A stretch of 64,000 bases of DNA from Methylococcus geothermalis (GTDB lineage Bacteria > Pseudomonadota > Gammaproteobacteria > Methylococcales > Methylococcaceae). This document shows, in pieces, positions 45,401 through 53,935 of the stretch. The stretch covers positions 808,434 to 872,433 of the forward strand of contig NZ_CP046565.1 of NCBI RefSeq assembly GCF_012769535.1, given 5' to 3'. The position numbers and the translations under genes are program-made. Numbering within the stretch: position 1 is the stretch's first letter; every line of letters begins with the position of its first letter. The notes beneath the pieces were generated by a model that saw only the letters and a program-made list of their open reading frames with translations, had not been told where the DNA came from and ran no database searches.

Positions 45401-46455
45401 TTCGAGCTGGTCCTGGGCATCATGCTCAGGAATACCCCGCGGGCTTCCTGCTGGGTGAAGAAATGCCGGCACTTTTTGCCGTCCAGCGTAAATTCGAGGT
45501 ATACGCCGTCCATGTCGCCGTTGTGGGCGATCATGTTGAAGACTTCCCCGGGTTGGGAAACCAGGGCCTGGTCTTCCACCCGATGGTGCATCATCGCGTC
45601 GTAGTATTCGTACCAGTGCGGCTGGGCGTTGTGCCAATGGGTCGCGCCGCCGGTGGCGTAACGCAGGTGGAGGAGGATCGCTTCGAAGTCTTGGGGACGC
45701 CGGTAACCTTCGCGGTTGGCCTTGCCGAGCAGGCCGTCCAGCCGTTCGGAAAGCACGCCCACGATGTCTTCCCGCTTGCCTTTGACGACCTTGTCGAAGA
45801 TCACCGACTGGGCGCCGCCTTTGTCCACCAGCACCGAAAATCCCGCCGACTGACCGCCCCGGGTCGAAGCCTCCCGCGCCAGGATTTTCGCCATCTCCCG
45901 CAAACGGTCCGAGACCAGCAGGGGCGAACTTTCTTCCCCGTCCAGGCCGTAGCGCACGGCGAATGCCGGGCCGCAGGCCCAGTAGGGCGCGGCGCCATGG
46001 ACCAGGGCCAGGAGGTCCGGTACTGAAAGCATCGCAAGGATCGAACTGGCGCAGAAGCAGCTCCAGGCGAGCACCGCCAAATCTCCGCCATGGGCTTCCA
46101 GACACCAGGAGGCAGCGGCCAGCGCCGACAGGTTGGCCAGGATGCCGGCCGCCGCCACCATTCTGCACCGCCACCCCTCGTACAGGGACGCCGGAATGCG
46201 GGGCGGATGAGCGGACATCTGGGGTATCGGTCCGAACGGCAGAAGACTCCTGCCGAGTTCTCCGAACGGGATTCCCTCCAGAATCGTCGCGGCGGAGAAA
46301 GCGGACGGATTGCGGGTAAGCGCGAACAAGGCGAGCGCATGGCCCAGGCCGTGTATCGCCAGGGCCAGGGCATTAGTGAACCGCAACGGGGCCAGCATGA
46401 GTTCCAAAAGAACTCGCGGCTTCGCGGGCGAAGCCGGAACGATGCTTCCTGTCAT
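42421..46455 (-). CDS. giant membrane-embedded GlmS-like protein (class II glutaminase + SIS domains)
   Basis: A 1344-residue protein. Residues 16-158 hold hydrophobic segments. From about 161 a class II glutamine amidotransferase-like domain runs: CG at 161-162, RGGQSAGFSVL at about 199-209 (RGYDSAGLAV in GlmS), RYAT at 265-268, NAQPH at 276-280 and AHNGDMDG at 310-317. A SIS domain resembling GlmS lies at about 677-838 (VFLGVSNSAQTQST). Further membrane segments are at about 919-974, with an unknown C-terminal region. In GlmS the catalytic cysteine is the N-terminal residue; here it would be internal, after a membrane segment. The start at 46455 has GAGGA; a TTG 126 bases upstream is less likely. 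Confidence 0.8.
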   Translation of the reverse strand: MTGSIVPASPAKPRVLLELMLAPLRFTNALALAIHGLGHALALFALTRNPSAFSAATILEGIPFGELGRSLLPFGPIPQMSAHPPRIPASLYEGWRCRMVAAAGILANLSALAAASWCLEAHGGDLAVLAWSCFCASSILAMLSVPDLLALVHGAAPYWACGPAFAVRYGLDGEESSPLLVSDRLREMAKILAREASTRGGQSAGFSVLVDKGGAQSVIFDKVVKGKREDIVGVLSERLDGLLGKANREGYRRPQDFEAILLHLRYATGGATHWHNAQPHWYEYYDAMMHHRVEDQALVSQPGEVFNMIAHNGDMDGVYLEFTLDGKKCRHFFTQQEARGVFLSMMPRTSSKGDSDSRSVAEWVDFIYTQGLSYKALRYAYFTAALDYNRDIASGNFNLEPLLRWADAIDLALLNIRKELGQSALAAQARSLADLSAEARHRLREALAREVGATLDADAVGRFVAAFEEAFCHHDLTWVMRTASRDLVGEFALMVCSTLEPRMGVFSLTQAFSLGHNRTRGEIFGSAEPLGVTSTLHQGELDDDALQIYLEDGQYATIEYRAASPSEFIRIYDRAKVDDDFSRPPLPAPKALQPFGEGRETRSRSNWFQVNNNPKISRIHLLPAQGNAVEKDLCEIPFVLKRIVESFERGGENHAAMDRLSQLLFQNLLDPGRDPRMHDLVLYGVDFNQDLLNEFAIALHSVLPGLRIRAENSGNVLKEMKRTEREGIGCYGPSTVFLGVSNSAQTQSTLAVVRKARDLVGAERCFVLSQSFLNSMTEALGQGYHPDDPILPNTFVNLSHLSPDGTSGRRRAEAATIVPVATQAVLTEILINLTQKAIEAYSTLNREVLTGQGGDFDLRSDLQMSDIKAFREFQAAVYGVDIPNRVGCNAAGEPIDSPDADALDSEAASRAENQVEFVRSYAIFAAYIVIATVFGVPVFGLLFSPLAFLAGVGLLAHVLDAALFLTALWLIHLGIRRWQGRPVFERIGARAEVYIDRKYIARIVERYNATLFSNMPAFLTPFFYWADTVRDALHRYGIRAHRGVVTIHRLPDERMGIEEANNAAEENMVYAQLGGIRFNGGQPQSRDKVRQGSCYASASRPYQTVLSDSLAGLRAKYDGKLSPEVFRLINRRLIDLCDGLITEFVIGFRRKEIVNRALWDVIRWIPGASLVHEMLLRNGLDLTNLAGEADTANQAQIQSTKHPVSPVDIHTRTMVPRSTFDALRTEEQAPDDSFAVLVFSEHHLALHLNRHAVLEQPQGRVQEVVLKPGRGADRGKLVSDSGDAPCGRFVGALERVDGEPCLVIDNRGSDLRMAVPLSSLSSEQQHYLAHHYRIGSPSLLEAAA

Positions 46456-46655
46456 GGCGTCAATCCTCGGGTCTGGTGCAAGGGCCTCCGGCGGCTTTTC
46501 GCTGTGGCGAGGGCCGGGAGTCCACGCGGTATCGGCATGCCGGATTGCGGGGACATCGATCCGGGCAGCTCGAACCGCCAATTATTTTTGTCAGTGTCGA
46601 TTCAATACGAGCGTGCTTACGTTAGAACATGGAGGGAGGCACGTCAACACGTGAT

Positions 46656-46688
46656 GCACATAAAAAGTGCGACGCACCATAATAGTGC
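46656..46688. promoter_or_regulatory. tandem NtrC-type sites upstream of the GlmS-like operon
   Basis: Two GCAC-N7-GTGC sites at 46656-46670 and 46674-46688, 18 bp apart, about 200 bp upstream of the GlmS-like start. Such a pair by chance is very unlikely. In the 422-bp gap between 46456 and 46877 nothing else looks like a gene. I could not find a convincing -24/-12 promoter on the minus strand. Confidence 0.65.
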
Positions 46689-46877
46689 GATAACGTGGTT
46701 ATTCGTGGTGCGATCGGCCGGTCTCTGGAAGACGGAGGGCCTGATGCGGAGGAAGGCGATGCCGTTCAATCGTGCCATTCGCGGAAGACGGCCCGAGCGT
46801 GCACGATTTCACGGCATGGGGTGTGGCAAGGGGAAGGATGGGGTCAACGATCGAAAACGGGCGTTTGGCCGTGAACG

Positions 46878-48251
46878 CTAAGCGTTCGTTTCACCGGGTT
46901 CCATGCTTCCGCTCGCCAGCGCCGCCTTCAATACCCTGGCCAAGTGCACGCCCTCCCGCCCCGCGCCGTCGCGGATCTGGTGACGGCAACTGGTGCCATT
47001 GGCGATCAGCAAGGTGTCCTCGTCCGCTTCGCGTATCCGCGGCAGCAGAGCGAGTTCGGCCATCTGCATGGACACTTCGAAATGCTCGGCCTCCAGCCCG
47101 AAGGCGCCGGCCATCCCGCAGCAGCTCGATTCGATGAATTCCACCTTCAGCTGCGGCACCAGTCCCAGCACCTTGCGCATCGACTTCATCGCGCCGAAGG
47201 CTTTCTGGTGGCAGTGTCCGTGGACCAGGGCCTGCGTCTGGGGCAGGGGACGCAGCGGAAGCTCGAGCCGCTTGGCGTCGTGTTCGCGGGCCAGGAATTC
47301 CTCCAGCAGCAGCGCCGATTTGGCGATCGTGCCCACGGCATCGCCCAGTCCCAGCGAGTAGTATTCGTCACGCAGCATCAAGAGGCAGGACGGCTCCAGG
47401 CCGATGACGGGCAGCCCTTGCTCTGCATAAGGCAGTAAGGTTTCCACCATGCGTTTGGCCTCTGCCCGCGCCTGCTCGACCAAGCCGTGGGAAAGGAAGG
47501 TGCGTCCACAGCACAGCGGGCGTTCCGCGGCGGGCGGCCGGGCGACATGGACCCGGTAGCCGGCGGCGGTCAGCACGTCGAGCGCCGCCTGCGCGGTTTC
47601 CGGCTCGAAATGGTTGGAGAAGGTGTCGACCAGCAAGACGACCTCGGGCCCGTCGGCGTTGCCGGCGGGTTGGGTCGAGGCGGCGGCGAGGAACTCGGTC
47701 GGTGCGCTCAGGGGCAGCGAGCGCGCGGCGGCGATGCCCAGCCAGCGTTCGCCCAGCTTGGCCAGCAGCGGCACCCGTTCGCGCAGCCTCACCAGCCAGT
47801 TCAGCCGGCCCCGTTTTCCCGCCCAGTGCGGAATGTGCGCCAGCAGGCGTTCCCGCAACGGCGCGCCGCCGCGCTGTTTCCATCGCTGCGCCAGCGCTTC
47901 GACGCGCAGCAGGGCCATGTCCACGCCATTGGGGCATTCGCGCTTGCAGCCTTTGCAGCCGACGCACAGGTCCATGGCCGCTTCCAGCTCCGGTCCGACG
48001 AAGGGCTTCGGGCCATATTCGCCATTCAGCGCCGCCTTCAGCGATTGGGCCCGGTGGTGGGTGGAGTGCGCCGCATCGTGGGTCACCCGGAAACTCGGGC
48101 ACATCACGCCCTTTTCGCTGCGCTGGCACTGCCGGTTGCCGATGCACACCGCCGCCGCCTTGCCGTAGGCACCGCCTTCGGAAGGCACGGCCGCATAGGC
48201 ATCGCCCGCGCCGTAGCTGTCGTAGGCCGACCAGTCGAGTTGTGTGTCCAT
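46878..48251 (-). CDS. iron-sulfur oxidoreductase with CCG domains (GlpC/glycolate-oxidase-like), no FAD domain
   Basis: A 457-residue protein. Two [4Fe-4S] motifs are near the start: CIGNRQCQRSEKGVMCPS, then CVGCKGCKRECP. Two CCG-type cysteine domains follow (PLCCGRTFLSH and ESSCCGMAGAF, with GHCHQKAFG). It resembles the C-terminal half of FAD-linked D-lactate/glycolate dehydrogenase fusions, but no FAD domain is attached. The ATG at 48251 is taken because an upstream start adds only 22 unrelated residues. Next to cbb genes, glycolate oxidation is a reasonable guess. Confidence 0.75.
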   Translation of the reverse strand: MDTQLDWSAYDSYGAGDAYAAVPSEGGAYGKAAAVCIGNRQCQRSEKGVMCPSFRVTHDAAHSTHHRAQSLKAALNGEYGPKPFVGPELEAAMDLCVGCKGCKRECPNGVDMALLRVEALAQRWKQRGGAPLRERLLAHIPHWAGKRGRLNWLVRLRERVPLLAKLGERWLGIAAARSLPLSAPTEFLAAASTQPAGNADGPEVVLLVDTFSNHFEPETAQAALDVLTAAGYRVHVARPPAAERPLCCGRTFLSHGLVEQARAEAKRMVETLLPYAEQGLPVIGLEPSCLLMLRDEYYSLGLGDAVGTIAKSALLLEEFLAREHDAKRLELPLRPLPQTQALVHGHCHQKAFGAMKSMRKVLGLVPQLKVEFIESSCCGMAGAFGLEAEHFEVSMQMAELALLPRIREADEDTLLIANGTSCRHQIRDGAGREGVHLARVLKAALASGSMEPGETNA

Positions 48252-48536
48252 TGCCTCAAACCCTTGCAAATAAATCCGTCCAAGCAGGAGTGATGCCATG
48301 CCGGCGTATACATGCAAGTCATTGGTTTTATGGGGGGTATATGGGGCTGATGGTACTCATCGACTGTACGAAGTACGACAAGGCTAAGCCGGATATTTCA
48401 TGATGACATGCGCCAGGCCAGGTGGTTGCACCCGATGTTGCTTGTTACCGTGTCATCGAAGAAAGGTAGTTAAAGAAGGGAGAGACAAGCGAATCCGCCG
48501 CATGGGCGGCCGTGCGGGTTCTTGCCGGAATGGGAG

Positions 48537-48556
48537 GGCAGGGCAGGCGCCCTGCC
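48537..48556 (-). terminator. hairpin downstream of cbbQ
   Basis: An 8-bp stem GGCAGGGC/GCCCTGCC with a 4-base loop, 10 bases past the cbbQ stop on the minus strand. No T-run follows, so termination strength is uncertain. The remaining 314-bp gap (48252-48565) must hold the promoter of the Fe-S gene; none is clear to me. Confidence 0.55.
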
Positions 48557-48565
48557 TTTGGCGGG

Positions 48566-49366
48566 TCAGAAAAACGTCGCCACGGCGGCGTCGAGGGTAT
48601 CGCGCATATCCGGGTCGTCGGTGAGGGGACGGACGAGCGTCATCATGCAGGCCGCCCGGGGGGCGATGCCCTTGGCGATGAGATGGCCGGCGTAGACCAG
48701 CAACCGGGTCGAGATGCCTTCGTCCAAGCCGTGGCCCTTGAGGTTCCGGGCACGATGGGCGATCTGCACCAGCTTCTCGGCGATCTTGGGATCGATGCCG
48801 GTCTCGTGCGACACCACATCGACCTCGACAGCCGTTTCGGGATAGCTGAAATCCAGCGCGCCGAAGCGCTGCTTGGTCGACTGCTTGAGGTCCTTCAGCA
48901 GGTTCTGGTAGCCGGGATTGTAGGAAATCACCAACTGGAAATCCGGGTGGGCATGCACCAGCTCACCCTTCTTGTCCAGCGGCAGGGTGCGGCGGTGGTC
49001 GGTCAGCGGGTGGATGACCACGGTGGTGTCCTGGCGGGCCTCCACGACTTCGTCGAGATAGCAGATGGCGCCGATGCGGGCGGCGAGCGTCAGCGGACCG
49101 TCCTGCCAGCGGGTGCCGCTGGCATCGAGCAGGAAGCGGCCGACCAGGTCCGAGGCCGTCATGTCCTCGTTGCAGGCCACCGTGATCAGCGGGCGCTTCA
49201 GCTTCCAGGCCATGTATTCCACGAACCGGGTCTTGCCGCAGCCGGTCGGGCCCTTGAGCATCACCGGCATGCGCGCGGCATAAGCGGCTTCGAACAGTGC
49301 CACCTCGTCGGCGGTGGGGCGGTAATAGGGTTGTTCCTGGATCAGGTACTGGTCCGCGTTGGACAT
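48566..49366 (-). CDS. cbbQ: RuBisCO activation protein CbbQ (MoxR-class AAA+)
   Basis: A 266-residue AAA+ ATPase of the CbbQ/NirQ/NorQ group. Walker A GPTGCGKT is at residues 39-46, with [11 protein letters not shown] and [14 protein letters not shown] (Walker B) following. CbbQ works with CbbO, a VWA-domain adaptor, to remove inhibitors from RuBisCO; no cbbO is in this window. It is 89 bases after cbbS. Confidence 0.92.
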   Translation of the reverse strand: MSNADQYLIQEQPYYRPTADEVALFEAAYAARMPVMLKGPTGCGKTRFVEYMAWKLKRPLITVACNEDMTASDLVGRFLLDASGTRWQDGPLTLAARIGAICYLDEVVEARQDTTVVIHPLTDHRRTLPLDKKGELVHAHPDFQLVISYNPGYQNLLKDLKQSTKQRFGALDFSYPETAVEVDVVSHETGIDPKIAEKLVQIAHRARNLKGHGLDEGISTRLLVYAGHLIAKGIAPRAACMMTLVRPLTDDPDMRDTLDAAVATFF

Positions 49367-49455
49367 CGAAAATGCCGGTTAGGTGTCTTGTAAATAAGGG
49401 CCCTCTCCGCAGGGCGGGCAAGGGCCTTCTGGCATCGCTCTCGAACCCACGGGAA

Positions 49456-49812
49456 TCAGACCGCCGACCCCCGATAGATCACCATGGCCGCGCCCTGGCT
49501 CTGCTTGAGGTTGTCGTAGCCGACCAGGCGGACGTGGTTGTGTGGGTGCGCCTTGTGGCAGGCCTCGGCTTCGGCCAGGATGGCGTCGACATCGGTCTCG
49601 CCGAACATCGGCAGCTTCCACATGTACCAGTAGTGATCGAACGCGTTCTCCGGTTCGGTGTGCTCCACGGCCGGGTTCCAGCCGCGGCTGACGATGTACT
49701 CCACCTGCCGGCGGATCTTCGCCGCGTCCATCGGCGGCAGGTAAGAGAAGGTCTCGAACTTGCGCGAGCCGCTATCGGACAGGCTGGATTTGTAGTCTTG
49801 CATTTCGCTCAT
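49456..49812 (-). CDS. cbbS: RuBisCO small subunit, form I
   Basis: A 118-residue small subunit ([34 protein letters not shown]). It completes the L8S8 enzyme with CbbL. It follows cbbL by 24 bases. Confidence 0.96.
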   Translation of the reverse strand: MSEMQDYKSSLSDSGSRKFETFSYLPPMDAAKIRRQVEYIVSRGWNPAVEHTEPENAFDHYWYMWKLPMFGETDVDAILAEAEACHKAHPHNHVRLVGYDNLKQSQGAAMVIYRGSAV

Positions 49813-49836
49813 GGTCTTTCCCGAATCCTCGTTAGC

Positions 49837-51258
49837 TTACCGGTGGGCCACGTCGAGCTTGTCGACCGTGTCGAACTCGAACTTGATTTCCTTCCAGGTC
49901 TCCATCGCGGCCTTGAGTTCCGGGCTGCTCTTGGCGGCTTCGGTCAGGATTTCCTTGCCTTCCTTCTCGAGCTGGCGGCCTTCGTTGCGCGCCTCGACAC
50001 AGGCCTCCAGCGCCACGCGGTTGGCCGCGGCGCCGGCCGCATTGCCCCAGGGATGGCCCAGGGTGCCGCCGCCGAATTGGAATACCGCGTCGTCGCCGAA
50101 GATCGAAAGCAGCGCCGGCATGTGCCAGACGTGGATGCCGCCGGAGGCGACCGCGAACACGCCGGGCATGGAGCCCCATTCCTGGTCGAAGAAGATGCCT
50201 CTGGAGCGATCTTCCTTGATGGTGCGCTCGCGCAGCAGGTCGATCCAGCCCAGGGTGGCCTGGCGGTCGCCTTCCAGCTTGCCGACGACGGTGCCGGTGT
50301 GCAGATGATCGCCGCCGGACAGCCGCAGCAGCTTGGTGAAGACGCGGAAATGGATGCCGTGGTTGGGGTTGCGGTCCATGACCGCGTGCATGGCGCGGTG
50401 GATGTGCAACAGCATGCCGTTGTTGCGGCACCAGTTGGCCAGCCCGGTATTGGCGCAGAAGCCGCCGGTGATGAAGTCGTGCATGATGATGGGCGCGCCG
50501 ATTTCCTTGGCGTATTCCGCGCGCTTGTACATTTCTTCCGGGGTCGGCGCGGTCACGTTCAGATAATGGCCCTTGCGCTCGCCGGTTTCGGCCTCGGCTT
50601 TCTCGATGGCTTCCATGACGAAGTCGAAGCGCTGGCGCCAGCGCATGAACGGCTGGCTGTTGACGTTCTCGTCGTCCTTGGTGAAATCGAGGCCGCCGCG
50701 CAGGCATTCGTACACGGCGCGGCCGTAGTTCTTGGCCGACAGGCCCAGCTTGGGCTTGATGGTGCAGCCGAGCAGGGGACGGCCGTACTTGTTCATGATG
50801 TCGCGTTCGACCTGGATGCCGTGGGGCGGGCCGCCGCAGGTCATCACGTAGGCGATGGGGAAGCGGATGTCTTCCAGGCGCAGGCCGCGCACGGCCTTGA
50901 AGCCGAACACATTGCCCACCAGCGAGGTGAACACGTTGACGACGGAGCCTTCCTCGAACAGATCGATCGGATAGGCGATGAAGGCATAGAACTGTTCGTC
51001 CTGGCCGGGTACGTCCTCGATCCGGTAGGCGCGGCCCTTGTAATGGTCGAGGTCGGTCAAGAGGTCGGTCCAGACGGTGGTCCAGGTGCCGGTCGAGGAT
51101 TCCGCGGCGACGGCGGCGGCGGCTTCTTCGCGCGGCACACCCGGCTGCGGGGTGATCTTGAAGACCGCCAGCAGATCGGTGTCGGCGGGGGTGTAGTTCG
51201 GGTCCCAGTAGGTTTCGCGGTACTCCTTGACGCCCGCGTTGTACGTTTTGACAGCCAT
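49837..51258 (-). CDS. cbbL: RuBisCO large subunit, form I
   Basis: A 473-residue large subunit that carboxylates ribulose bisphosphate. It has the catalytic [11 protein letters not shown] and carbamylated-lysine motif [11 protein letters not shown], and the loop-6 region is near [11 protein letters not shown]. Gene order and the IA-like C-terminus suggest a proteobacterial form I. TAGGAG is just before the ATG. In methanotrophs this supplements the RuMP cycle. A candidate operator palindrome is upstream. Confidence 0.97.
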   Translation of the reverse strand: MAVKTYNAGVKEYRETYWDPNYTPADTDLLAVFKITPQPGVPREEAAAAVAAESSTGTWTTVWTDLLTDLDHYKGRAYRIEDVPGQDEQFYAFIAYPIDLFEEGSVVNVFTSLVGNVFGFKAVRGLRLEDIRFPIAYVMTCGGPPHGIQVERDIMNKYGRPLLGCTIKPKLGLSAKNYGRAVYECLRGGLDFTKDDENVNSQPFMRWRQRFDFVMEAIEKAEAETGERKGHYLNVTAPTPEEMYKRAEYAKEIGAPIIMHDFITGGFCANTGLANWCRNNGMLLHIHRAMHAVMDRNPNHGIHFRVFTKLLRLSGGDHLHTGTVVGKLEGDRQATLGWIDLLRERTIKEDRSRGIFFDQEWGSMPGVFAVASGGIHVWHMPALLSIFGDDAVFQFGGGTLGHPWGNAAGAAANRVALEACVEARNEGRQLEKEGKEILTEAAKSSPELKAAMETWKEIKFEFDTVDKLDVAHR

Positions 51259-51378
51259 GGTTTTCTCCTACTCGTTGAGCAACAGCGCTATGGTAATGAA
51301 CCGCCGTTCCCTAGCCGGCATCGGGTCGATCCCTTTTCGCGAGGCACTATAAGCGCTGATATCCATAAACGGAACTAA

Positions 51379-51398
51379 ATTGTCATGATCACGACAAT
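51379..51398. promoter_or_regulatory. candidate operator palindrome upstream of cbbL
   Basis: ATTGTC-a-TGATCA-c-GACAAT, a 20-bp near-perfect palindrome, 121 bp before the cbbL start. It could be a LysR (CbbR-type) or other regulator site. No cbbR gene is in the window. The 273-bp gap otherwise holds no gene. Confidence 0.45.
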
Positions 51399-51531
51399 AA
51401 GCGTGCGTTATACTACAAGACCCGCCATGCCGGCGCCGGGCGAGAGGGTCGTTAGCATAATCCATGCGGCCCCGTCGCTCCAAACCCGGCTCGTGGTCCG
51501 CCCGACGCGTTGTGTTCCCGGGCCGGACGCA

Positions 51532-52125
51532 TCAGCTGTCGGGGGGGTGGTCTACATCGTTGCGGTCGCCGATATGCCGCCATCGGTAGAGAGCCAGGCC
51601 CGAACCGATGATGAACAGCCCGCCGACCAGCAGGGATTCGTACTGGCGCAGATCGTCGATCATGCCGGCGATGGCTTTGCCGAACACCAGTCCCAGCCCC
51701 GTCGTTACCACCGCCCAGACCCCCACGGCGATCACGTTGACCGTGGCGTAGCGGGCCGGCGAGAACCGGCTCATGCCGATCAGGATGGGCGTCACCACCC
51801 GCAGGCCGTAGAAGAAGCGGAAGCCGAAGATGAAGTAGGAATGGTAGCGATGGAGCAGCGTCGATGCCCGTTCCACCGCCGGCGCCAGGGACGGGAAACG
51901 ACGCAACAGCGCATCTCCGTGCTTGTAACCCAGCCAGAAGTAGCCCTGATCCGCCGCGAGCGTCACGACGAAGGCCAGCAGCACAATATGGTGGAAGGAA
52001 AAATAGCCGCGTCCCACCAAAAATCCCGCGATCAACAGGACGGTTTCGCCCTCCAGGAGCAGCCCGGCGATGAGGGCCGGGAAGCCGTACTCGGTTATCA
52101 GCGATTCGAAAGACATACGGGGCAT
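51532..52125 (-). CDS. DedA-family membrane protein
   Basis: A 197-residue DedA/SNARE-associated family protein (GFPALIAGLLLEGETVLLIAGFLVGRGY, FGFRFFYGLRVVTPILIGM). It has about five hydrophobic segments. The family acts in membrane lipid flipping and envelope stress; the precise role is unknown here. Monocistronic. Confidence 0.9.
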   Translation of the reverse strand: MPRMSFESLITEYGFPALIAGLLLEGETVLLIAGFLVGRGYFSFHHIVLLAFVVTLAADQGYFWLGYKHGDALLRRFPSLAPAVERASTLLHRYHSYFIFGFRFFYGLRVVTPILIGMSRFSPARYATVNVIAVGVWAVVTTGLGLVFGKAIAGMIDDLRQYESLLVGGLFIIGSGLALYRWRHIGDRNDVDHPPDS

Positions 52126-52260
52126 TCGCCTGGTGGCTTAAACATTCGGATTCTAGAGAGCCAAGGTTAAGGCTGCGTGTAACCGGCTGGGGTGAATGCG
52201 AGGCCGCGGACCCGTTTTATAATGTCCATCCCGATCGACCAGCCAGCAAATCCCAAACGC

Positions 52261-53265
52261 ATGAATGCTACTCCCCAATCCTCGGCCGCGCCGGTTTCCA
52301 ATGCGCAGAGGGACCTTCAGCGGCTCCGGACCTATCTCAACGCCCAGATCATCGGCCAAAGCGATCTGGTCGACGCCATGCTCATCGCCCTGCTGGCGGA
52401 CGGCCACATGCTGGTCGAAGGCGCGCCGGGCCTGGCGAAGACGCGGGCCATCCACGTCTTGAGCCGCGGCGTGGAAGCCGATTTCCAGCGCATCCAGTTC
52501 ACACCCGACCTGCTGCCGGCGGACCTGACAGGCACCGAAATCTACCGCCCCCAGGAGGGTTCGTTCCACTTCCAGCCGGGTCCGCTGTTCCACAATCTGG
52601 TGCTGGCCGACGAGATCAACCGTTCCCCGGCCAAGGTTCAGTCGGCCCTGCTCGAAGCCATGGCGGAACGGCAGATCACGGTGGGCAACAAGACCTATCC
52701 GCTGCCCGGACTGTTCCTGGTGATGGCGACCCAGAACCCGATCGAGCAGGAAGGCACCTATCCCTTGCCGGAGGCGCAGCTCGACCGTTTCCTGATGTAC
52801 GTGCGCATCGGCTATCCCAGCGCGGACCAGGAAAAGACCATCCTCCACCTGGTGCGCGGCGAGGCTCGCCAGCCGCAGCGCAAGACCGCCGACGCGATGG
52901 CGCCGGTGAGCCAGCAGACACTGTTCGCTGCGCGGGAGGAAGTGCTCGGCGTCTACATGGCCGAGGCCCTGGAGGATTACCTGTTGCAGCTCATCCTGGC
53001 CACGCGCGAGCCGGCCCGCTACGGCGATTCCCTGGCGCGCTGGATACTCTATGGTGCCAGCCCGCGCGCGACGCTGGCCCTGGACCGCTGCGCCCGCGCC
53101 CGCGCCTGGCTCGACGGCCGCGACTACGTGACTCCCGACGACATCCAGGCCCTGGCGCCGTGCATCCTGCGCCACCGCCTGATTCTGAGCTACGAGGCGG
53201 AAGCCGAAGGCATCGCCACCGACCATGTCGTCAAGGACCTGCTGCGGCGGGTGGCCGTGCCCTGA
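52261..53265 (+). CDS. MoxR-family AAA+ ATPase
   Basis: A 334-residue MoxR-type chaperone-like ATPase. Walker A GAPGLAKT, LPADLTGTEIYRPQEGSFHFQPGPLF, Walker B LVLADEINRSP. An in-frame ATG at 52222 overlaps a TATAAT box at 52218, so translation from 52261 is preferred. The partner DUF58/VWA genes usual for MoxR are absent; pyrE follows by 24 bases. Confidence 0.88.
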   Translation: MNATPQSSAAPVSNAQRDLQRLRTYLNAQIIGQSDLVDAMLIALLADGHMLVEGAPGLAKTRAIHVLSRGVEADFQRIQFTPDLLPADLTGTEIYRPQEGSFHFQPGPLFHNLVLADEINRSPAKVQSALLEAMAERQITVGNKTYPLPGLFLVMATQNPIEQEGTYPLPEAQLDRFLMYVRIGYPSADQEKTILHLVRGEARQPQRKTADAMAPVSQQTLFAAREEVLGVYMAEALEDYLLQLILATREPARYGDSLARWILYGASPRATLALDRCARARAWLDGRDYVTPDDIQALAPCILRHRLILSYEAEAEGIATDHVVKDLLRRVAVP

Positions 53266-53289
53266 TATCTGATTTTCCGTGTCCGTTTC

Positions 53290-53931
53290 ATGCAAACCTA
53301 TCAGAAAGAGTTCATCGATTTCGTCCTCGGCTGTGAGGTGCTTCGCTTCGGCGATTTCACCCTCAAATCCGGCCGGCAGAGTCCGTATTTCTTCAACGCC
53401 GGACTGTTCGACACGGGCGCCCGGCTGGGCAGGCTGGGCGAGTTCTACGCCCAGACCCTGACCTCGGGCGGCATCCGCGCCGACGTGCTGTATGGCCCGG
53501 CCTACAAAGGCATCCCCCTGGTCGCCGCCACCGCCATCGCCCTGGCCAGGGCCAGCGGAGAAGAAATCCCCTACGCCTTCAACCGCAAGGAGGCGAAAGA
53601 CCATGGCGAAGGCGGCACCCTCGTCGGCGCACCGCTGCACGGCGACGTGCTGATCGTCGACGACGTCATCACCGCCGGCACTTCGGTGCGCGAGTCGATC
53701 GAGATCATTCGCGGCGCCGGCGCCACGCCGTGCGGCGTCTTGATCGCTCTGGACCGCGAGGAGATCGGCCAGTCGGGCAAGTCCGCCGTGCAGGAAGTGC
53801 GGGACAGCCTTGGGATTCCGGTCCATGCCATCGTCGGTTTCCGCCACCTCATCGAGTACTTGCGCAGCTCTGGCCGGGCCGAGGAGCTGGGGGCGCTGGA
53901 GGTCTACCGCAACCGATACGGCACCGCTTGA
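53290..53931 (+). CDS. pyrE: orotate phosphoribosyltransferase
   Basis: A 213-residue PRTase that makes OMP in pyrimidine synthesis. PRPP-binding motif [13 protein letters not shown], plus [16 protein letters not shown] and [14 protein letters not shown]. Housekeeping gene. Confidence 0.96.
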   Translation: MQTYQKEFIDFVLGCEVLRFGDFTLKSGRQSPYFFNAGLFDTGARLGRLGEFYAQTLTSGGIRADVLYGPAYKGIPLVAATAIALARASGEEIPYAFNRKEAKDHGEGGTLVGAPLHGDVLIVDDVITAGTSVRESIEIIRGAGATPCGVLIALDREEIGQSGKSAVQEVRDSLGIPVHAIVGFRHLIEYLRSSGRAEELGALEVYRNRYGTA

Positions 53932-53935
53932 ACCC

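Noticed and set aside
46456-46581. TTG start adding 42 residues to the GlmS-like protein
   Set aside because: TTG start without a ribosome site; the ATG at 46455 has GAGGA at good spacing.
52222-52260. Upstream ATG as the start of the MoxR gene
   Set aside because: The ATG overlaps a TATAAT box and would leave no leader; the ATG at 52261 is preferred.
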